Of a stretch of 64,000 bases of DNA, positions 35,206-48,751 are shown piece by piece. Positions within the stretch are counted from its first letter, which is position 1. Each line of letters begins with the position of its first letter. The DNA is from Bursaphelenchus xylophilus (taxonomy: Eukaryota; Nematoda; Chromadorea; Rhabditida; Aphelenchoididae). Below the pieces are notes generated by a model that made no database searches, was not told the DNA's origin, and worked only from the letters and a program-made list of their open reading frames with translations. The translations under genes were made by a program, and so were the position numbers. The stretch spans positions 6,014,001-6,078,000 of the forward strand of contig CAJFCV020000002.1 of NCBI GenBank assembly GCA_904066235.2, written 5' to 3'.

Positions 35206-36367
35206 GATAACCATAGTAAATATTTTTCGTAAAAACAAAAAAAAATAATTTGTTTTTTCAAAAAGTCAATTGTTGCATTTCGTTTACTCGATTTGCAATT
35301 CGTTGAAATGAAAAGAGCATTCCGATGACACTGATCATGATTAGAAGAGGTTAACATACTCCGCAAAAAGGTTTGACCCGCTCTAACTCGGCCTAGAGTA
35401 TACCAATTCGTACAAAAACATGGTACGTAGTCCACTGACAACCAAATAATAAAAAATAACTTACCAGGACAAACGACATAGTTGTATTTTGAAACCTAGG
35501 GACAGTTTTTCAAAATGACCTCAGAAAATTGGGGGGAAAATTGACCTGTAACCTAATGTCGCCAGCGACTGCCACCAGAACCGTATGTATTAACAGTATT
35601 CAACGCGTTAAGCCATTTGCTGCGTATACTTTACAAAGTGGTGAAAATCTTCCTCATGCATTTTCCAAAAATTCTAAATTATATCGATATCAGGTGGTTT
35701 AGACGGCTGGCTAATCAGCTATATTAAACTTGTCTTTCCGAAAAGGTCCGTGGTGGCCTCGGCGATGTGGACTCGGCAGATCTATTGTTGTCAGGTATTC
35801 AGTTTAATCTTAAGACTCCTATAGTGTGGCTGATGTGTTTCCCTTTACTTTCGAATGAGCTATTTTTCACGTGTAATCATTGATATCAAGGAGAATACAA
35901 CGAACGATTTCAAAATGAAAAACGTCTGAGTTATTCTATTTAATTAGTGCGACTTCAATTTGCATTATGTTTTTGGAGATTCCCATGTACGGATTTGAAT
36001 ATAAACGCGTTGTTCTGATGTCATTGATAAAATAAACGCGTTGGAGAACATCTCCGATTACAATATCAGCAGAATGGAGAGTTACACACGCATATCTCTG
36101 CGTCATGATTCATTGTTCTCGTTGTGATAAGGGAGTTGAGGAGACAGAGAGAGTAATGGTTCGAATGACTAGAGAAGAGACGCCAGCCTTCTAATCAGTG
36201 ATGGGAATGTGAAGAGTAAGAGATGGGAGTGCGAGTAAATCGATCGCTGAGTCGTTGACGAGAGGCCGTCAACGAAATGGGGGATGGGCACACCACCAAT
36301 TAGGACCATCGCCCCTCTCTTCTTCACAATTCCTTTCTCTTTACAGTTAAATCTATTTAATTGAGTC
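35206..36367. other. divergent intergenic region, RBM28 and KLF
   Basis: These 1.16 kb should contain both promoters. A segment at 35345-35440 recurs inverted in the KLF gene intron at 37486-37580, and a segment near 35745-35815 recurs directly at 37220-37290. No gene is called here. Confidence 0.5.
35345..35440 (-). repeat. dispersed repeat, inverted copy of 37486-37580
   Basis: Read on the minus strand, the segment starts GTCAGTGGACTACGTACCA and aligns along about 90 bases with 37486-37580 on the plus strand (GTCAGTAGACTACATACCA), including the shared GACCGAGTTAGA-like core, at roughly 75-80% identity by eye. Confidence 0.7.
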
Positions 36368-38132
<1,765 letters not shown>

Positions 38133-38151
38133 TCACTATCACTGTTATGTA

Positions 38152-38157
38152 AATAAA
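38152..38157 (+). promoter_or_regulatory. poly(A) signal of the KLF gene
   Basis: AATAAA lies 20 bases behind the KLF stop codon. Confidence 0.55.
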
Positions 38158-38808
38158 AAATAATTGCAATGACCAGTTTTGTGATGTCGTTAGTTGTCAT
38201 TTCTTGTTAGAAAAATACATATTACACGATATGAACAATGTGATGACGTCACTCGTCATAAAAACACTTTGGAATCTGCTGATAGCGCCATAATTAGAGA
38301 AATTCCAGTAGATTTGGGAGTGGCTGCTCCACAATCACAAGGGTTGCCGAAATTAAAAAAAAATCAAATCAAGTGTCAATATCCCGCATTCATTGTCGGA
38401 TCTAAAAGTTAATGATAATAAATAGTTCTGTCCACGGAAAAAGTGTCCTCTCTGACCGCGTTGTTTCTCGGCCACAAAGAACGTCAAATATCTTGGCTGA
38501 TTTGCAAAGCGATAGATAACACTTTCATGAATTGTTATGTGGCCCAGCTCCAGCTACAGTAATGTGATTTTTAACTTGGCCACATTTTACCACTTTGGCT
38601 ACCATTTATTAAATTTGGGAGGGGGGGCTAACAGAGAAGAAATCGCGGTTTCCGGCCACGACACTCGATTTGGTGCGTATGTCACCATCCTTATATCTTT
38701 CAGTTTCCCCAATTATGTTTTTGCCCAATTGGCGGCGTTCCTTATCAGTAGTATCGTTTGATAAACTGTCGTGGTTTCATTTTCTGTTTTCCTTAGTCTT
38801 TGAGGAAC
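38158..38808. other. intergenic region between KLF and M13-like gene
   Basis: About 650 bases of non-coding DNA lie between two plus-strand genes. Short frames at 38194-38412 and 38537-38761 show no family features. Confidence 0.4.
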
Positions 38809-41308
38809 ATGTCTATCCCTTATTCTAAACTAAGAGGTATGTTGAGACACTATAATCCGGACAGATTTCTTAAGATAACCCCAAATTTGGGCCTATTAAA
38901 GGAACGATACCTCCGAGGACAGTGATTGTAATCGACAGATCGGAAGCTAAACGACAAGGTAAGAATGATCAGATTATCATTCTGTCGAGAAAATAATAAG
39001 CACAATGTCGCTTCGCCGATGCCAAAGTGGAAAGCAATTTGTTTTCCCGCGACACAATTCATTTTTCATGGCGGTGATGCGATTTTCTATGCGACAGACT
39101 ACTCACTATTTTCCCGACAGACCGATAGAATAATTACAATAAGAGTGTACTTTAGAATGGAAATCCTTGATCTTTTTCGTCATCATGCTTTCTGTGATCG
39201 GTCTAATTCTATTTTCTACCGCTTTTTTCGCTAAAGCCAAATATGGATTTGATAGTGCTGATAAGGAAATGGACAAGTTTCTTCATATATTTGATCCCCC
39301 TAACGCCCCCCAAGAAGATGAGATTCTTCTGCCTTTACCTAAGAGATTCCCCATGACAATAGAACCCTCCAGATGTAATCTGGATCAGTCTTGTGGCAAT
39401 CAAAAAGATATTTTCACTGAAACACAAGAGAAAATTGATTATGAATTTGGAAAGTGGCTGTTAAATCATCATGATTATAATGGTATGCTGCAGAAACAGA
39501 TGAATACCTGTTTAATCGACTATCAGAGCCCATACAGAGATCTTTCTCTACCGTTTGAGAGGTGTTTTGAACGAAAAATGCATCAAGTTAAAGAGAAAAT
39601 CGCAGATGTTAACAACGCCGGCCCAATTAGTTCTGCATTGAAGGTGCACTTTGGAATCGACCATTTGATTAAGGTTTGTTAACCCTCTTGATTACAATTG
39701 TTTAGGCAACTGTTGAGCCCAATTACATTGCCCCCAGCGGTAATCTAAAATACATCATCTACATTGATCAGGCAATTCCTGAAGCCCCAGTCAGATATGT
39801 AGCTCCAAGGAATTCTATGCCAAGCGTTTCTAAACTTATTCGTTTAAATCTCCCCAGAATAAGGTCTTATAAATCGGATTCAGAAGATTCCTCGAAATGG
39901 AAGAGCTTTACAATTGAAGAGGCCGACCAAAGATGGACATTCCTCTCATTTCAAGACTATTTCGAAGGTCTGGGAGTAGACACAAAGGATCTGGTTTTCG
40001 TTGTAAAAACTCCAGAGTACTTAGATAAACTGAGCAAACTGTTCGAATTAGTGCAGACCCGTCAAGACAACGATGCTTTACACATAGCATTAGCAGTAGG
40101 TCATAACAGGCGGTTTAAAAATAAGTATTCTAGTCATACACCCTTAACTTCGAGTGCGAAAAATACCTTGGACAAGGTAGGATCGAGAGAGAGCTCGAGG
40201 AGAAATACGGTATCGGAGTCGGCCACACCGATGATACAGTAAGTATTACAGGTACTAATGCAGCATTCTGTAGGAAACAGAAGCGATTCGATTCTGTGGA
40301 AATTCGATGAGAGAAACTCTGGGGAAATATTCTTCTGCAATCTTTGATGACTTGTTTCGGAATTCTAAAAAGAAAATTGACATGATCGACACGATGGTGG
40401 AGAAGATACTCAGGCAAATGAAGAACATCGTACACAAATCTACAAATTCGGAGGCCACGAAATCAAGGATGATCCAAAAACTAAATTCATTGGAATGGGA
40501 CTTCAGTTCTACAAATACTGAGGATCTGGGAAGACTTCTAAACGGATTTAGACATGACCAAGACTCACATTTCGTCGAATTCATAGAAAAAATCAAGGGG
40601 TAAATCAAAGTTATCTAAGACACATGTTTAGTTTGCGATTTAACGAAACACTCAAACAGTTAAAAATGCAAAGGATCCCCAAGCCATCCTCGACCTTTCA
40701 ACCCATCGATTCCTCTGATCTCAGCCATCTGAAATACAGTAGAACCGGAAATTGGATGAATATTCCCTCTGCCTCACAGATCCTTCCCATTTTTACCAAA
40801 TTTGGTGTCCCGGTAAGCTTAGTCATTATGGAAATAATATTCTTCAGAACGCTGATTTCTACGCCCAACTGGGGTGGAAGATCGCTTCGGAAATGGCAAA
40901 GGCCATAGATAATGCTGGTCTGAGATTTGACGATTGGGGAGTTTACAAGATCGAGGACGAATACGAGGATATAAATGCATGGGAAGGTAGGCTGAACTAT
41001 TATTGTAAGACTACTCAACAGACTTGACATCTGTCCTTCCGAAAAGGAGTAATGAGGAGACTCGGACTACCACCAATGAAATCATTGGCTTAAAGGTCGC
41101 TTTTGATGTATATCAGCAAGAACTCAGCCGCCTGAAAACCCTCACTAACTTCGATGACATGACCAAGATGGCTTCAAGACAATTTTTGTCTTCGGCAATG
41201 CGAAACCCTTGCGGACTTAGACCGAAAGAATCGCGAAAGGTAATCCAACATGGAAAAAGTTGGGGAAAAGACAATTGGGGAAACCGAAAAAAAATTTTTC
41301 CTGCATAA
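38809..41308 (+). CDS. M13 (neprilysin-like) protein without zinc site
   Basis: M13 peptidases are type II membrane zinc metallopeptidases. Nine exons join in frame: 38809-38836, 38875-38958, 39156-39673, 39706-40095, 40134-40238, 40274-40599, 40632-40812, 40848-40986 and 41022-41308, giving 685 residues. A short basic cytoplasmic tail precedes one membrane helix (SLIFFVIMLSVIGLILF). The ectodomain has the M13 N-lobe pattern (FTIEEADQRWTFLSFQDYF, FCGNSMRETLG). Near residue 553 the sequence GWKIASEMAKAIDNAGLRFDDWG matches the family's GxVIGHExxHAFDxxGxxFDxxG block, but HExxH is changed to SEMAK. The VNAFY motif reads NWMNI, and GENIADxGGL is reduced to NEIIGL before KVAFDVY. The C-terminal HSPxxxRV and final Cys-x-Trp parts are missing. 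It is a pseudoenzyme or a decaying gene. Frame continuity over nine exons favours an expressed protein. Confidence 0.8.
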
Positions 41309-41619
41309 GTGTCGAAAGTAGGGTAATCGATGGGGTAGATTTCAAAAATCATCTTCATTTTTTCTGATTGTTACTTTTTTAAAGAGTACAGGGTGGGCCA
41401 CTGGAAACTTCCTACCTTGTTTTGCGTATTTGTCCGCCGATATTGCTGATTTTTGTTCAGATATTTTAGGCCACACTGTAGACATAACATGTAAAATTAC
41501 AGTTCACACTGATGACTTTCATTAATGCGCTGAACAGAAGAGCAGAGAAATGTCCAGACACATCAGAGTTCGTTCATGTTGGCATTGGATTTTAGAATTT
41601 AAATAAAGCATTTATTAAC
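41309..41619. other. convergent intergenic region
   Basis: The 311 bases between the ends of the M13-like gene and the prolyl-tRNA synthetase gene hold the two 3' UTRs. I looked here for the missing M13 C-terminus and did not find it in any plus-strand frame. Confidence 0.5.
41611..41616 (-). promoter_or_regulatory. poly(A) signal of the prolyl-tRNA synthetase gene
   Basis: On the minus strand AATAAA lies a few bases behind the stop codon at 41620. Confidence 0.5.
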
Positions 41620-43206
41620 CTAAATATTGTTTCGAAGGACGGATAGCATCTGAGAATGATTCAGAATCCCGCAATCGATAAATTCTTTTGATCTCGGCTC
41701 GGTTCTGAAAGTATAAAATTTATAAAAAAATTACTAAGCCAATCTGCATTACTTTAAGTTACCTTAAGTATTCAATCCTGATGTGATCATGAGGTTGGAA
41801 TGATTTCTTAGCTTGGATTACAAAAATATGCGGGATCCCAAGTTGATTGAGTTCGTTTAGTCGACGCCCAACGCTTTTCTGAATCCTGTCGTCAATCAGA
41901 ATATCTCCATCAAGATTTCTCAGTCCTTCCAAGGTATCCAACATTGAATAAGCAAAATCTAAAGGTGGAGTCACAGCCCCCGTTGGCTTTGGAAGAACAA
42001 TCGCAACTTTGAAAGGACTCAAAGGATACGGTAATCTCATCGCATTTCCAGTCGAGAGTGTGTCGATACTAAAGAAAACACTCGATTTAAATAGAACGCA
42101 TACCTTGCTGCTATCAATCTGGTCAGTCCTATTCCAAAACAATTCATTGAATAGGGAATACCATCGTCTCCTTTGGCATTGAATACAGAGGAGTATTCCG
42201 TTCCCAGCATAAAAGTATGAGCAACTTCCACAGTGGGTACACTCTCCATCTTATTGTCACATTTCTCACATTTAATATTTGGTGACCAAAGCGTTGATGT
42301 CTTACAGTCTCTACATAAAGCAATATGATCTTGTGCTGCAGCGTTTTGCAAATGATACTCATGGGACACATCTCCTCCCATGTCCCCATTCTCAGCATCT
42401 ACAATTTGGATTTCGGTCAATCCCAGACGCTCGAAGAATATCCTTTTGTATGCATCAGTGACAATCTAAAACAAAAAAAAAATAAAATAAAAAGCTGCAC
42501 CAGACCTTGTAAGTATTAGATGCGGATTGTAAGCTGACATCGAAAGAATACAAATCATTCATCAAGAACTGCGTGGATCTGATCATCCCGTACTCCGGAC
42601 GCGCCTCGTTTCTGAACTTTTCTGTACTCTAAACTAAAAATATACAATAGAAGACAATTACCTGATATAACAATAAAGGACGCCCATCCGATATCCCTGC
42701 TCCATGATGCGCAACGATCTCTGTGATCATTTCTTCTCCAGTCGGTTGAAGACAGAACTCAGCGTTCTCGCAGTTCTTGGTTTTAAACATAATCGATCCG
42801 TTCCTCTCCCATCGTCCACTTTTATTCCATAATTGTGCAGTAGCCATCAATGGCATAGACACCTTCTGAGCTCCAATCTGATTTAATTCATCTTCTACCA
42901 CCTTCTGAAGCTTATCCAATACTCGTTGGCCCAAGGGAAGAAATGCAAATTGTCCTTTACCTAATAAGATTAGATAGTGCCTGAAAAGAGACCTACATGT
43001 TTGACTGATCATTCCATTCGAAATCATCAAAGAATGGCTGAGTTTTTTCTTTACGTCTATTGGATACCTATGCCAAAACAATTTAGAGGCATAATTTAAC
43101 GGCATTGCGAACAATGAACCCCTCTTTATGACCACTAACCTACATACCTATTAAAATATTGTTCTGATTTTTTAAAATTTTCTTTAAATGTGTCAAGTGT
43201 TGTCAT
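41620..43206 (-). CDS. mitochondrial prolyl-tRNA synthetase
   Basis: This class II synthetase charges mitochondrial tRNA-Pro. The gene starts MTTLDTFKENFKKSEQYF at 43206, then after an 84-base intron continues RYPIDVKKKLSHSLMISNG. The catalytic core shows GQFAFLPLGQRVLDKL (motif 1 region), EARPEYGMIRSTQFLMNDLY (motif 2, with the RPE and the acidic ends), and CFGIGLTRLIAA (motif 3). There is a CRDCKTSTLWSPNIKCEKC insertion with paired cysteines between motifs 2 and 3. The C-terminal anticodon-binding domain runs from YPLSPFKVAIVLPKP to ILIDDRIQKSVGRRL. I place the last exon at 41620-41704, which adds about 29 residues after RIEYLR instead of stopping there. The size (about 450 residues) and organisation fit PARS2 rather than the cytosolic enzyme. 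Confidence 0.93.
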
Positions 43207-44498
43207 GGTGTCAAGTGTAATCCCAATCACAAAAAAATTTCTCCACACGGCTGTTTCAAACAGAAGGAAAGTGGGTCCTTCGTTTTTCCTTCTATGAAGC
43301 GGGGGCGCTGCTCGCGGAGGCCAAAAAATTAATGTTTTCTACTGTAACTTCTAAACTAACAGTCGAAATAAAAATCGCCCAGACGATGGCAAACTGCAGG
43401 TTGTCCTTCATCTGATGACTTATTAACAACATCGGAAAAGTGAAATCAGAGATCAATTGCCTGTGCGGCTAAATTGACCTATGTTGAGAACATCGTATCA
43501 GAGTCAGAAATAAAGATTGGAACTTCATATGGAAAGGTGGATATGTAAAAACATCATTCTGTCATAGACACCGAAAACATTAAAAATGGTTGACTGAGGA
43601 CGAATTATGAAGTCATCCTAAAAATGCTGATTTTTGTAAATGTTGGAAAACTACAGTATCCGTTGAACTAACAGTCGAGCAAAAATCGAGCAGAAATTTA
43701 GAAAATACTTTGCTTAGCTACATTTTGGTACACAGCATGGCATTTTGTAAGTCATCAAATGAGTGGACTTGTCTGTGGCCGAAAGTATTTTTCTTATGTT
43801 ATGGCGGGTCAAAGTTGATTGTGTATCAAATCTTAAGTTAGATACTAAAAGGATGGTCACAGAAGTTCTCGGCTTTTATTTTTGCTGTAGTCGAATTTCA
43901 GTGCCAAAAAGTATCGGCACTGAATTTGAAAATTCATTGCCAAAAAAAGCTCGAAAATGTGAGGAAAACCAGCGTAGATTTTGGAAAATCGCTGTAGGAT
44001 GAAAATTAAAGCGTTTACTGATATTTCAAAATCAATTTCAACTTTAAAGTAGGCAAATTGACTGTTACCTCATTCGATGTTTTTTAGAAACTTTAATGAA
44101 CATTGAAGTTTCTTTTTTTTTTTGATATAGCGGGTCAAATTGGTCCCTGGTGAAAAGACCAATGAAATTTTTTAAAATTGTTTTTGCATCGATTACGTCA
44201 TGCTTCTGATGATACGGTATGCCGTATCATCACTACGGTACGATTTCTTCCTAAACATGTTCTATCGTATAACTTCGTGCTATGCGCGTTTCATTCTTTT
44301 TCCGAAAATTTTCACAATAGATGCTTTTGAAACCGCCGTGGAGCTCCACACGCGTCAAGGCGTGACCATCGGTTCCTCCTCTCTCTCTGTTCGAAGTCTT
44401 TTTCTTTCCATTGTAAAGATATTCTACTTGGTTACTCGCAATACTAATAATGGCTGACTGAGTCACTCTTCTTGACTCAATACTGCTCCCGGAAAGTA
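43207..44498. other. divergent intergenic region, PARS2 and MGRN1
   Basis: The 1.29 kb should contain both promoters. It includes an inverted repeat with 11-base arms at 44207-44232. An 80-codon plus-strand frame at 43763-44002 has no family features. Confidence 0.5.
44207..44232. repeat. inverted repeat with 4-base loop
   Basis: The arms TGATGATACGG and CCGTATCATCA are exact complements around a TATG loop. Confidence 0.8.
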
Positions 44499-45904
44499 AT
44501 GGGGCAGCGAGTTAGTGGTCTTGTCGACCATCTCAACCCCTTCTCAACAAATAATCCAGCTCCAGAGGTGTCAGATGACTTCAGAAGACGTCGAGCATCC
44601 CGGGAAGATCCGAGTTCGGATCATTTCTTCTTTGGATCCCATTTTCTGATGGGAGGAAAAAGATTCGAAGTGGCTAAACCTGAAGCATTTCTGTTTGGAC
44701 AGAACTCGGACTTGGATTTGTTCGGATCTCCTGTCAAAGTAAGCTTCCAGCATCACTTTCATGTTGTTATAGTTTCCCTACGGCGGCGTTTCGGAGACAG
44801 TTGGTGCATTAAATGCCTTGGTTAACATCCGAAAGGATTCAATCAAGATTGTTAGGTAAGGTGTTATTTTATTATCTATAATTTTTTAGGAATGAAAGAG
44901 AAGGACTCTATAATCTCGAATTCATATTCGATACTGATGTTAATTGTTACATCCAAGTTCACTACTGTGCCCGGGAATTAATTGAAAACAATTTGTTTAA
45001 ATTTGACGTCCGACTGCCCGACATGAAGCCATCTGAGAAGTTTTATTTTAGCATTGGTGCCAACCAAGTGTTTAACCGCTTGACATTAGAGGAATGTCAG
45101 TTCGATCCTCAGAAAGTAAGGATTCCTATTATTGTCAAGACCTTTTTTAGATAAATTATAATGGTGGATTCTGGTACCCCGTCGTGATTGAGATTCGCAC
45201 AGCAGACGAGGAATGTGGGTTCAAAGAACAAGTGCAAATAACAATGTGCATATTCGAGAAGAGTTCCAATGCTGGCTGTCCTTATGCACTGAAGCCCCTC
45301 AAACAAAAATTGATAACAGATGGAGTAATATTCGTAATGCAAGAAGTTTTCGGCATTGAAAACCGAGAAACTGATCGAGATCGCGCCTTTGAATGTGTCG
45401 TCTGCCGGGATAATCCGAGCGACACCTTGCTCCTTCCTTGTCGGCATCTCTGTATCTGCAACCAATGTGATTCTGATTTCCTTAGTAACGTAAGTACAAA
45501 AAGGGTTTACTCAAAAGCTAAATATTATAGGTGAAGGAATGCCCTATCTGCCGTACTCCCGTCAAAGCATTACTCACATTGAACGCAGTAAAGTCAATTG
45601 AGATTGGAACGAAAGGCCATAATTCAGCGTGAGTAATTATGTTCTCTCTGTGACGTTATAATTTAGAATCGAATCGGTTCATCTAACTGAAGCCTTAAAT
45701 GGTCCCTTTATGTTGTCCAGAGCAGGGTCAAGACGTTCAGTTATCTCCCGAAGATCAAGTCAAACCTCGTCTCTGAGGTCGAAAAGGAATGCGACCTTGG
45801 ATTCTCGAGGCTCTTCTGGCCAGTTGCAAGTATTCCCCCCAAGTATTCATGAAAATCCAGCCAGTGAGTGTATAGAACTCGAGGATATCGTGAGTGTCAC
45901 CTGA
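44499..45904 (+). CDS. MGRN1/RNF157-type RING E3 ubiquitin ligase
   Basis: Mahogunin-type ligases ubiquitinate targets such as TSG101 and receptor cargo. The protein begins MGQRVSG, a good N-myristoylation signal. The MGRN1-specific substrate-binding domain runs through FPYGGVSETVGALNALVNIRK (across an intron near 44740), YIQVHYCARELIE and PVVIEIRTADEE. The RING follows as FECVVCRDNPSDTLLLPCRH, then LCICNQC and CPICRTPVKALL, with the asparagine- and leucine-rich spacing of the C3HC4 RING of this family. The tail is Ser/Arg-rich (SRRSVISRRSSQTSSLRSK). The start is fixed by the conserved glycine 2. Total about 390-400 residues. Confidence 0.94.
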
Positions 45905-46062
45905 GTCGTATGTACATTCAAAACTTGTGATTGAAAACGGGTTTCTTTCAATATCAGCCTTTCATTAAATTTTTATTGCGTTTATTTTAAAGCACTTATG
46001 CTAATGTATACCCGTAAAATAAATTAGTAGTCTATATCAATAGTTAGTATACCCATTTTGAA

Positions 46063-47624
46063 TTAACAAATTTCTTTTAAATCTGAAAGACTGGCAAGTG
46101 GAAATAGACCATTCGAAGCAAAGCTTTCGAATTTACTAGCCGGACAAAGACCATGAATAAGACTCTCGGAACAGAAATTTACATTGGAAGTCTGGTCTAA
46201 TCCATTAAACAAAACTCTCACAAAAAGATTTTCTCCAGAGATATGAGCCGAGGATTCGAATAATTCAAATACGATCCTCGAAGAGTAATGAGGAGGGATT
46301 CTGTCAGTCAAATTTAAAGTGTTAACTAAGGCCTCTAGTGTAATATCGTGACCACTAAGCACCTTGACTATCTTAGAATTCACTTTTCGCCCTTTCAAAT
46401 TCTGAATCATTATACTGAGATGGTTGAAAAGGGCGTAGGCTTCTATGACATTCATGGATTTGGTAATCTTGGACGACTCTGTGGCCATTCTCTTGGCAAT
46501 TGTTGCACTTTCATCAGCAACTTCCATAATATCATTCAAAGTCAAACAATCTCCGTCAGCTTGGCAAGGGAAGGGGGATCGCCTGCAGGCATATCGTCCA
46601 AGGATAACATCAAATAATTGTAACGGATGTTCCACCTTCTCCATTCCGACCATTTCTCCAAGAGATTTTATCCGTTGTTTTAATCTGGGCTCAGTCCGAG
46701 TATGGAATTCTTTAATCCTTTCCTGCAACATTGTCATCTTGAAGATCATGGCTTACCATTTCCGAGAGTTTACGAATCTTGTCGTAAGAAGGGCAGTAAC
46801 AAGGAGCATGATCATTCAGGCAGAAGTGAGTCGTGTTAGAAGCTTTCAGATGAACGTTTTTTAGATCATCCAAAACATAAAAGAAGGTCGATGTAAAGGC
46901 AATAGCCGATTGGAATGTCCTCGAATACATCGAAGAACTCAATGTGACATCAATTGTATTTAAATCTGGCAATATATTTTACTATACAATTTAACCTACC
47001 GTCAAACAATCCTTGGAGCTTGTATTTCTCATGAAGATAAGAGCCCAGTTTAAGCAATTGCAGTGCTCCTTCTGCCGTCATATGGCCGTATTCGCATTTA
47101 GAACTATAATACAATAAAATTGAGCAAGAACATACCTGTGTGGATGCCATGAAAAATTCCTTGGGAATATTGGATCCACTATCAAAAATTCTCGAAACTT
47201 ATCTGAAGCCAGTAGCTGCGTGTATGAAGCAAACGCCCGCCTGTCGATATCAAAGTAAGGAGAACAATTGGGCCCATAACTGTTCTTCAATTCAATTAAT
47301 GGTGATCTACAAGTCCTTATAATTATCAACTATACTTTCCCTTACCGTTCGCCATGTCTAAAAACAATCATAACGCCCCTCAACTTCCATTCTGTCTTAT
47401 AGAAGTCTCCTTCTTTCCCTTTCACTGGATGTTCTAGATATTGGCATCGCTCTATAAGCATTGCAGGTCGCTCGGGATGGACAAAGAACTTGCCATGTCT
47501 CGGACCTAAATAATATAATCTACAAAAAGGGCAGGAATAGCATACCCAACCATTCAAATGGAACCAAATAGTACAAAAACAAAATGGAGAATAAAGCACA
47601 CAGCAAACACTTCTCTTTTCTCAT
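46063..47624 (-). CDS. PXYLP1-like histidine acid phosphatase
   Basis: PXYLP1 removes the 2-phosphate from xylose in the glycosaminoglycan linker in the Golgi and so permits chain growth. The start MRKEKCLLCALFSILFLYYL at 47624 gives a short cytoplasmic tail and a type II membrane anchor; a 40-base intron then leads to GPRHGKFFVHPERP. The catalytic RHGxR motif is IVFRHGERSPL (near 47345), and the HD motif is KVLSGHDITLEAL (near 46350). PXYLP1-specific blocks are NDHAPCYCPSYDKIRKL and CRRSPFPCQADGDC, matching the human sequence in spacing of the cysteines. Both catalytic histidines are present, so the enzyme should be active. The gene starts 136 bases behind the NDUFB6 stop on the same strand. 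Confidence 0.9.
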
Positions 47625-47760
47625 CTCACCATCACTTTCCACCTGCAGTTAGAGTTGGAATAATTAGAAAATCTATAAGATAATCATGGCATACAACCAG
47701 CTTTACAATAAAATTGTCCAAAGAGAAAGATTTTATTGTACTATAAACACAACTGATAAC
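47625..47760 (-). promoter_or_regulatory. candidate operon intercistronic gap, NDUFB6 to PXYLP1
   Basis: The gap is 136 bases on the minus strand. Read in that direction, CTAACTGCAG lies about 18 bases before the PXYLP1 ATG and would serve as trans-splice acceptor. The spacing fits an operon junction. Confidence 0.45.
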
Positions 47761-48509
47761 TCAATATTTCCTAACTGGTTCCCCAATGTTGAGAAGGGAA
47801 TCACGGTTGAAGTAAGTCGGGTCAAAGTAATCAAACTTGTCATTCTGATCGAGGCCCTTGGCCAGAAGACCGGGATGATCTTTCTCAATTTGATCGGCAC
47901 TCCTGATATCCCTTTCAGTAAAGACAGTAAAACCAGTGTATCGTTGCCAGTTCTAAATGTTTAAAAATAAATTTAAAGCAAGACTTACCCTGGCATTGTA
48001 TTTGGTCTGATAATATAATGCTTGAACTAGTATTAGACCCATCAAAAGCTTTGGGACAAAAGCTCGAATGGCTAGTCCATAAAAAGGTCCCTAAAACATA
48101 AATCAATTTGTTGAGCAATTTTCGTTCAGTCTCTTACGAAAGTTGGATTGAGGAATCTTCTGTACAACACATCCCAAGGTTTTCTGTAAAGGACTCTGAC
48201 AGGATTCAGCTGACGATGCACAGCGTCGACATGAACTGGTTCATCAGGATGCAGATGTTGATCTTTCAACCACTTTCTAAACAAGCCTAAAACAAAATTA
48301 GAGCACACTTACGCTCTCCACTCCCTTTCAGCCGGAGATAATCCAGCCATTCTTTGGCGCTCATCGGCCATGTGCAGCTGGAGGCTCATCAATTCATGGG
48401 TCCGGTGACCCGGCTTCTCCGACACCTGAGTCAACTTCACCGGAGGTTCACCGGATCGAGTAAAAGGACTGGGACCCGTCTTCTTGGGCAGAGAGTAAGA
48501 AGTACCCAT
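47761..48509 (-). CDS. NADH dehydrogenase 1 beta subcomplex subunit 6 (NDUFB6)
   Basis: This is an accessory subunit of respiratory complex I in the inner mitochondrial membrane. The protein starts MGTSYSLPKKTGPSPFTR at 48509. The family core is LFRKWLKDQHLHPDEPVHV, followed by VLYRKPWDVLYRRFLNP and the single membrane helix in LAIRAFVPKLLMGLILVQ, which parallels the human RRWLKDQELSPREP and following helix. The nematode N-terminus is about 55 residues longer than the human one. The tail is acidic and ends GEPVRKY. Three exons are joined by short introns. It is probably the first cistron of an operon with the PXYLP1-like gene. Confidence 0.88.
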
Positions 48510-48751
48510 GGCGAGGGTCTGCAAAACATCTCAACGTGTATAAAATGAGGGAAAACAAAGAATTCGCGGATAATTGGAGCGATGTTATCTTCTCAATAAG
48601 AGGGCACCAGTCCATTAAATAAAGAACTCGTATTGGAAACTGGAAATAACGTCAATCAAATTTTTCCTGATCAAAAGATCCTAACTAAACGGAAGTTGGC
48701 CAATATCTGTATACTCAAAACATACTTGCAAACAGTAAATTGATCTTAACA

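Noticed and set aside
43050..43140. Frame beginning MVIKRGSLFAMPL in the prolyl-tRNA synthetase gene
   Set aside because: It is intron sequence. The true first exon is MTTLDTFKEN at 43206, joined to RYPIDVKKK by an 84-base intron.
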